64,000 bases of DNA from NCBI GenBank assembly GCA_965196605.1, contig CBDAKK010000001.1:124001-188000 (forward strand), written 5' to 3'. Below are positions 61,509-64,000 of the stretch, piece by piece. A model generated the notes under the pieces. The model did no database searches, was not told the DNA's origin, and saw only the letters and a list, made by a program, of their open reading frames with translations. Each line of letters opens with the position of its first letter. Positions within the stretch are counted from its first letter, which is position 1. Position numbers and translations under genes: made by a program. The stretch is from CBDAKK01 sp965196605 (lineage in GTDB: Bacteria > Spirochaetota > Spirochaetia > WTKD01 > G963693115).

Positions 61509-61839
61509 GTTTACACAGAGGCTCTTAGGGAACAATAGGCGTCTTATTCCTACGAAGACTGGGCGGTGGTGTAGCGACCCGAGATACAGGCAAGCGAAAG
61601 AGGAATTGAGTACTCATTTCGGTAAAGAATTTACAGCGCGAAACATAGGAGCATGTGAAGTGCTTTTGTTTTATACACGGAAGCAATGGCGCGGTGATAT
61701 TGATAACTGCATAAAAGTGGTGCTAGACGCGCTTGCTATGGCTGGGGTTATTCAGAATGACAAGCTTGTACAAAAGCTTGAAATAGAGCGTATAGAAGGC
61801 ATTACAAGCCATGTAGTAGTCAAAGGTGTGGAGAGGTAG
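61489..61839 (+). CDS. rusA: RusA-family Holliday junction resolvase
   Basis: A 116-residue endonuclease that cuts Holliday junctions, in phages used for recombination or before packaging. The family motif RGDIDNCIKVVLDALAMAGV then IQND carries the catalytic aspartates. AGGAGG lies 4-7 bases before the two adjacent ATG codons. It overlaps the RHH gene and is followed by a small membrane protein gene. Confidence 0.9.
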   Translation: MMTIACEFTQRLLGNNRRLIPTKTGRWCSDPRYRQAKEELSTHFGKEFTARNIGACEVLLFYTRKQWRGDIDNCIKVVLDALAMAGVIQNDKLVQKLEIERIEGITSHVVVKGVER

Positions 61840-61846
61840 AAGCATT

Positions 61847-62098
61847 ATGAAAGAAAAACAGTATAACCTAATCTTTGAAATCAGAACCGATATGAAAGCG
61901 TACAAAAGGCTTTCTATCGCACTTCTTGCATTTGTTACTGCATTATTTCCTGAAGCGTACTTCTGGGCGCGGCACAAACAGTGGGGTGCATTTTTTGTAG
62001 AAGTATTGCTTGAACTCATGGCGTTCATTCTTAATTCGATAGCAATAGGCTCGACTATCTATATGGTTGTATCCTTTATGCAATATCTGTGGCACTAG
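61847..62098 (+). CDS. Small membrane protein
   Basis: 83 residues from the ATG at 61847; the frame start at 61826 lies within the rusA end. Two hydrophobic helices (LSIALLAFVTALFPEAYF and VEVLLELMAFILNSIAIGST) plus a third shorter one (YMVVSFMQYLW). The N-terminus is polar (KEKQYNLIFEIRTDMKAYKR). No family recognised; could be a phage membrane effector. Confidence 0.6.
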   Translation: MKEKQYNLIFEIRTDMKAYKRLSIALLAFVTALFPEAYFWARHKQWGAFFVEVLLELMAFILNSIAIGSTIYMVVSFMQYLWH

Positions 62099-62139
62099 CA
62101 CGTAATGTGTAAGAACAAAAGATTTCGAGAGGTACAACA

Positions 62140-62571
62140 ATGTCTTTAGAACAATTACGTCAACGCTATTATCAAGATTGCGCACAAAGAACCGAAGAAC
62201 TACTCGCTCGGATGAGAAGAAAACGAGAATTACACAAAGACAAGGTTCGCGAATACAGCAAGCGATACCGCGAAGCAAATAAAGACAAGGTTTCTGAACG
62301 CCACAAGCGATACTATGAAGCAAACAAAGACAAGGTTTCTGAATACCAAAAGCGATACTACGAAGCAAACAAAGACAAGGTTTGCGAATACCGAAAGCGA
62401 TACCGGGAAGCGAACAAAGGCAAGTTTTGCGAATACAGCAAGCGATACTATGAAGCAAATAAAGACAAGGTTTCTGAACGCCAAAAGCGATACCGCGAAG
62501 CGAACAAAGACAAGATTTCTGAACGCCAAAAGCGATACCGCGAAGCGAACAAACAAGGAGTAAAACAATGA
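62140..62571 (+). CDS. Highly repetitive basic protein with 15-residue repeats
   Basis: A 143-residue protein that is almost wholly tandem repeats of KRYREANKDKVSERx (x mostly H, Q, K or S). There are about six full and two partial units after a short N-terminal helix (MSLEQLRQRYYQDCAQRTEE). Repeats alternate Lys/Arg and Glu/Asp and should form one long charged helix. Similar repeats occur in phage proteins that carry HNH domains, but no such domain is present. GAGAGG precedes the ATG. ssb overlaps its 3' end by 4 bp. Function unknown. Confidence 0.7.
   Translation: MSLEQLRQRYYQDCAQRTEELLARMRRKRELHKDKVREYSKRYREANKDKVSERHKRYYEANKDKVSEYQKRYYEANKDKVCEYRKRYREANKGKFCEYSKRYYEANKDKVSERQKRYREANKDKISERQKRYREANKQGVKQ
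62260..62558 (+). repeat. 45-bp in-frame tandem repeat
   Basis: Units start at 62260, 62305, 62350, 62395, 62440, 62485 and 62530 (last one partial), each beginning AAGCGATACYRCGAAGC or a near match. A degenerate partial unit precedes 62260. The repeat is exact in length and only lightly mutated, so it is recent. Confidence 0.9.
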
Positions 62572-62966
62572 AAGACATAAATATCATAACGCTCACGGGC
62601 GGATTAACGAAAGACGCAGAACTGAAGCGTGCTAATGATACGCCAGTGCTTACGTTTTCGCTGGGGTTTAATCGTGCTTTGAAGAGGAACGGCGCGTATG
62701 AGGATGTCGCAAATTACATAGATTGCGTGCTGTGGGGCAAGCTTGGAGAGGCTCTTGTAGATAAGGCGGTTAAAGGCACGCAGGTAAGCCTGCAGGGTGA
62801 GCTTATGCATCAGAAGTGGCAAGATAAGTACGGAAACAATCGCTATACGTACAAGATTATCGTGAGTAATATACGCCTTCATTCAAGGGCGGGAAGCACA
62901 AATAGCAGTGCGGCACAAGGTCAAGGCGCGCCCAAGAATGATTTTGACGATGACATACCATTCTAG
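62568..62966 (+). CDS. ssb: Phage single-stranded DNA-binding protein
   Basis: A 132-residue OB-fold SSB: INIITLTGGLTKDAELKRAN, YIDCVLWGKLGEALVDKAVK and GTQVSLQGELMHQKWQDKYG then NNRYTYKIIVSNI. A Ser/Gln/Gly-rich linker leads to the acidic tip DFDDDIPF, which recruits partner proteins. It is the likely partner of the Sak4-like ATPase. The stop overlaps that of the convergent RHH gene by 4 bp. Confidence 0.93.
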   Translation: MKDINIITLTGGLTKDAELKRANDTPVLTFSLGFNRALKRNGAYEDVANYIDCVLWGKLGEALVDKAVKGTQVSLQGELMHQKWQDKYGNNRYTYKIIVSNIRLHSRAGSTNSSAAQGQGAPKNDFDDDIPF

Positions 62967-63427
62967 GAGCGTTCTGCGATGTGTTTTTCTAATTCTGTGA
63001 CGCATGATCGTAAATTTTGTACTTCATCCACTAAAAAAGGGTATCCTTCCAAAAGATTAAAAGATATTTCTACAGCTTTGTCTACTTTTCTAGCTTCTTC
63101 ATTTATGAAATCTAAGTCACTTTTTGAGGCTAGAGTAATTGGCTTATTTTGTAATTTATGCTGTAATTGCTTATTTAATATTGTTTCTATTAAATATAAA
63201 AGTAATTTTTGTTCGAAAACTTGCTTTTTAAGATTTTGTACCTCTTCTAAAAATTCACGAGGTATATGCGTTGCCATCATTTCAATAGCTTTACGAATAG
63301 CTTGGCTTGGATTATCGAGGTTATACGTTTTAGTAATGATATCTATTTTTTCCAGCATTTCATTATCTACTTTGATTTCAATGCGTATATTTTTCTTCAA
63401 ATTGTCAGGTGTTTTTGGTCGCGCCAT
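62963..63427 (-). CDS. Minus-strand RHH protein with long coiled-coil tail, copy 5
   Basis: 154 residues from the ATG at 63427. RHH part: MARPKTPDNLKKNIRIEIKV then DNEMLEKIDIITKTYNLDNPSQAIRKAIEMM. The C-terminal region is about twice as long as in copies 1-4, with several heptad stretches (LEEVQNLKKQVFEQKLLLYL, VDEVQNLRSCVTELEKHIAE). CCGATA stands 10 bases before the ATG. It is divergent from the RHH gene at 63524. Confidence 0.75.
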   Translation of the reverse strand: MARPKTPDNLKKNIRIEIKVDNEMLEKIDIITKTYNLDNPSQAIRKAIEMMATHIPREFLEEVQNLKKQVFEQKLLLYLIETILNKQLQHKLQNKPITLASKSDLDFINEEARKVDKAVEISFNLLEGYPFLVDEVQNLRSCVTELEKHIAERS

Positions 63428-63523
63428 ATGTTTACTATATCGGCACAATTACTATTTACATAATCGATTATTAATCGTATAATAATAGTCGGTTATTTAT
63501 CGATTAATAACAAGGGGATGGGT
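63428..63523. promoter_or_regulatory. Divergent control region of RHH pair 5
   Basis: Contains palindromic and repeated ATCGATTA boxes: TAATCGATTATTAATCG at 63461-63477 and TTATCGATTAATAA at 63498-63511. They differ from the TTACAATG-type palindromes of pairs 3 and 4, so each pair appears to have its own operator sequence. Confidence 0.55.
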
Positions 63524-63691
63524 ATGGAATACAGAAAAAGACGAGTAGAGATAAAGCTCACACAAAGTGAGTATGATGCATGTGTTGCTTGCGCAGAGGA
63601 TCTAGAAGAAAAGCTGTCTGTAGTGATTAGGCTGGCGATGAAAGAGTATATAAAGCGCGCTCATGCACGGAAGAGCGAGCAGGAGAAGTAG
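63524..63691 (+). CDS. Plus-strand RHH protein, pair 5
   Basis: 55 residues, MEYRKRRVEIKLTQSEYDAC then VACAEDLEEKLSVVIRLAMK and EYIKRAHARKSEQEK. The strand RRVEIKLTQSE and the helix KLSVVIRLAMKEYI fit the RHH fold. AAGGGG lies 7 bases before the ATG at 63524; an ATG two codons earlier is too close to it. Confidence 0.65.
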   Translation: MEYRKRRVEIKLTQSEYDACVACAEDLEEKLSVVIRLAMKEYIKRAHARKSEQEK

Positions 63692-63726
63692 TTAGAGGCA
63701 ATTATATATAGGACAAGGGGGATCTG

Positions 63727-64000
63727 ATGTGTAGAGGAATGCAAATAGTAGATGCTATAGGGCAAGTGAAACTGAAAGGCAATATAGTCGATAGGGAGTG
63801 GTACAATCACATCCGAAATAAAGACGGAAGATGCAACATGAACGCAATAGAGATATTGGCGGAGCTCTTTTTTCTATACACTCCTACCTATATATATGAT
63901 GAACATGGAAAAATAGTCGGAAAAAAGAAGAAGTTTAGAGGTGATTTATTACAAAAATCTTATGAACATCTCGGGAAGCGATTGCATATTTCTAAAAAGC
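63727..64000 (+). CDS. Phage protein, N-terminal part (cut by window edge)
   Basis: 91 codons are visible, MCRGMQIVDAIGQVKLKGNI then VDREWYNHIRNKDGRCNMNA, LFFLYTPTYIYDEHGKIVGK and KKKFRGDLLQKSYEHLGKRL. GGGGG lies about 6 bases before the ATG. The segment looks like a winged-helix (replication initiator or regulator) N-terminus, with helices flanking a beta turn, but the family is not identified. Confidence 0.6.
   Translation, partial: MCRGMQIVDAIGQVKLKGNIVDREWYNHIRNKDGRCNMNAIEILAELFFLYTPTYIYDEHGKIVGKKKKFRGDLLQKSYEHLGKRLHISKK

Noticed and set aside
62230..62568. 112-codon hydrophobic frame antisense to the repeat protein
   Set aside because: It is the complement of the 45-bp repeat; periodicity alone keeps the frame open.

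Overview
The window looks like a chromosome segment of a host-associated spirochaete of the genus Treponema (G+C roughly 40% by eye). The clearest clue is the minus-strand order NusB, then a Tpn39b-type parvulin foldase, which I recall from T. pallidum. Further clues are many small lipoproteins with relaxed lipoboxes, LptF/LptG-type permeases beside MurJ, and a ChvE/MglB-like sugar receptor operon. Species cannot be named from the sequence alone.

Layout, left part (1-46.3 kb, ordinary chromosome). The minus strand carries the N-terminal part of a TamB/AsmA-like envelope protein, a three-gene carbohydrate ABC importer without its own ATPase, and a branched-chain amino-acid type binding lipoprotein. 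An intergenic stretch with MITE-like and 86-bp tandem repeats follows. Next come map and htrA (plus), then a minus block of envelope proteins with nusB, the parvulin foldase, a YjbQ-family protein and a multiple-sugar importer (permease, ATPase, receptor). A plus-strand housekeeping block holds nusA, rpsO, pnp, dut, two lptF/G-type permeases, murJ and a secreted HEAT-repeat protein. A minus block holds a TPR protein, CorC, YbeY and PhoH. Then come a cysteate-synthase-like enzyme, an LPP20 lipoprotein, a betaine/osmolyte ABC importer and the two subunits of a topoisomerase IV-like enzyme.

Right part (46.3-64 kb, accessory). A lipoprotein operon, a GH25 lysozyme and a Kelch lipoprotein lead to a junction where a 5'-truncated cysK remnant lies beside an integrase remnant. 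From there to the window edge is an early region of a prophage. It has an S24 repressor with repeated operators, an excisionase-like HTH protein, a second XRE repressor, two AntA-type antirepressor paralogues, and a recombination set: PD-(D/E)XK nuclease, Sak4-like ATPase, NinB, RusA and SSB. No capsid, tail or terminase gene is visible before the edge.

The most unusual feature is a series of divergent gene pairs in the prophage. Five small minus-strand ribbon-helix-helix (RHH) proteins with a coiled-coil tail are set between plus-strand operon genes. Four of them sit back-to-back with a small plus-strand RHH protein. All five minus-strand genes carry the same CCGATA-type box 8-10 bases before the start codon, apparently a -10 element giving leaderless mRNA, and the facing promoters contain palindromes. 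A chain of strong hairpins ending in a terminator (54121-54356) is a good candidate for a structured phage RNA.
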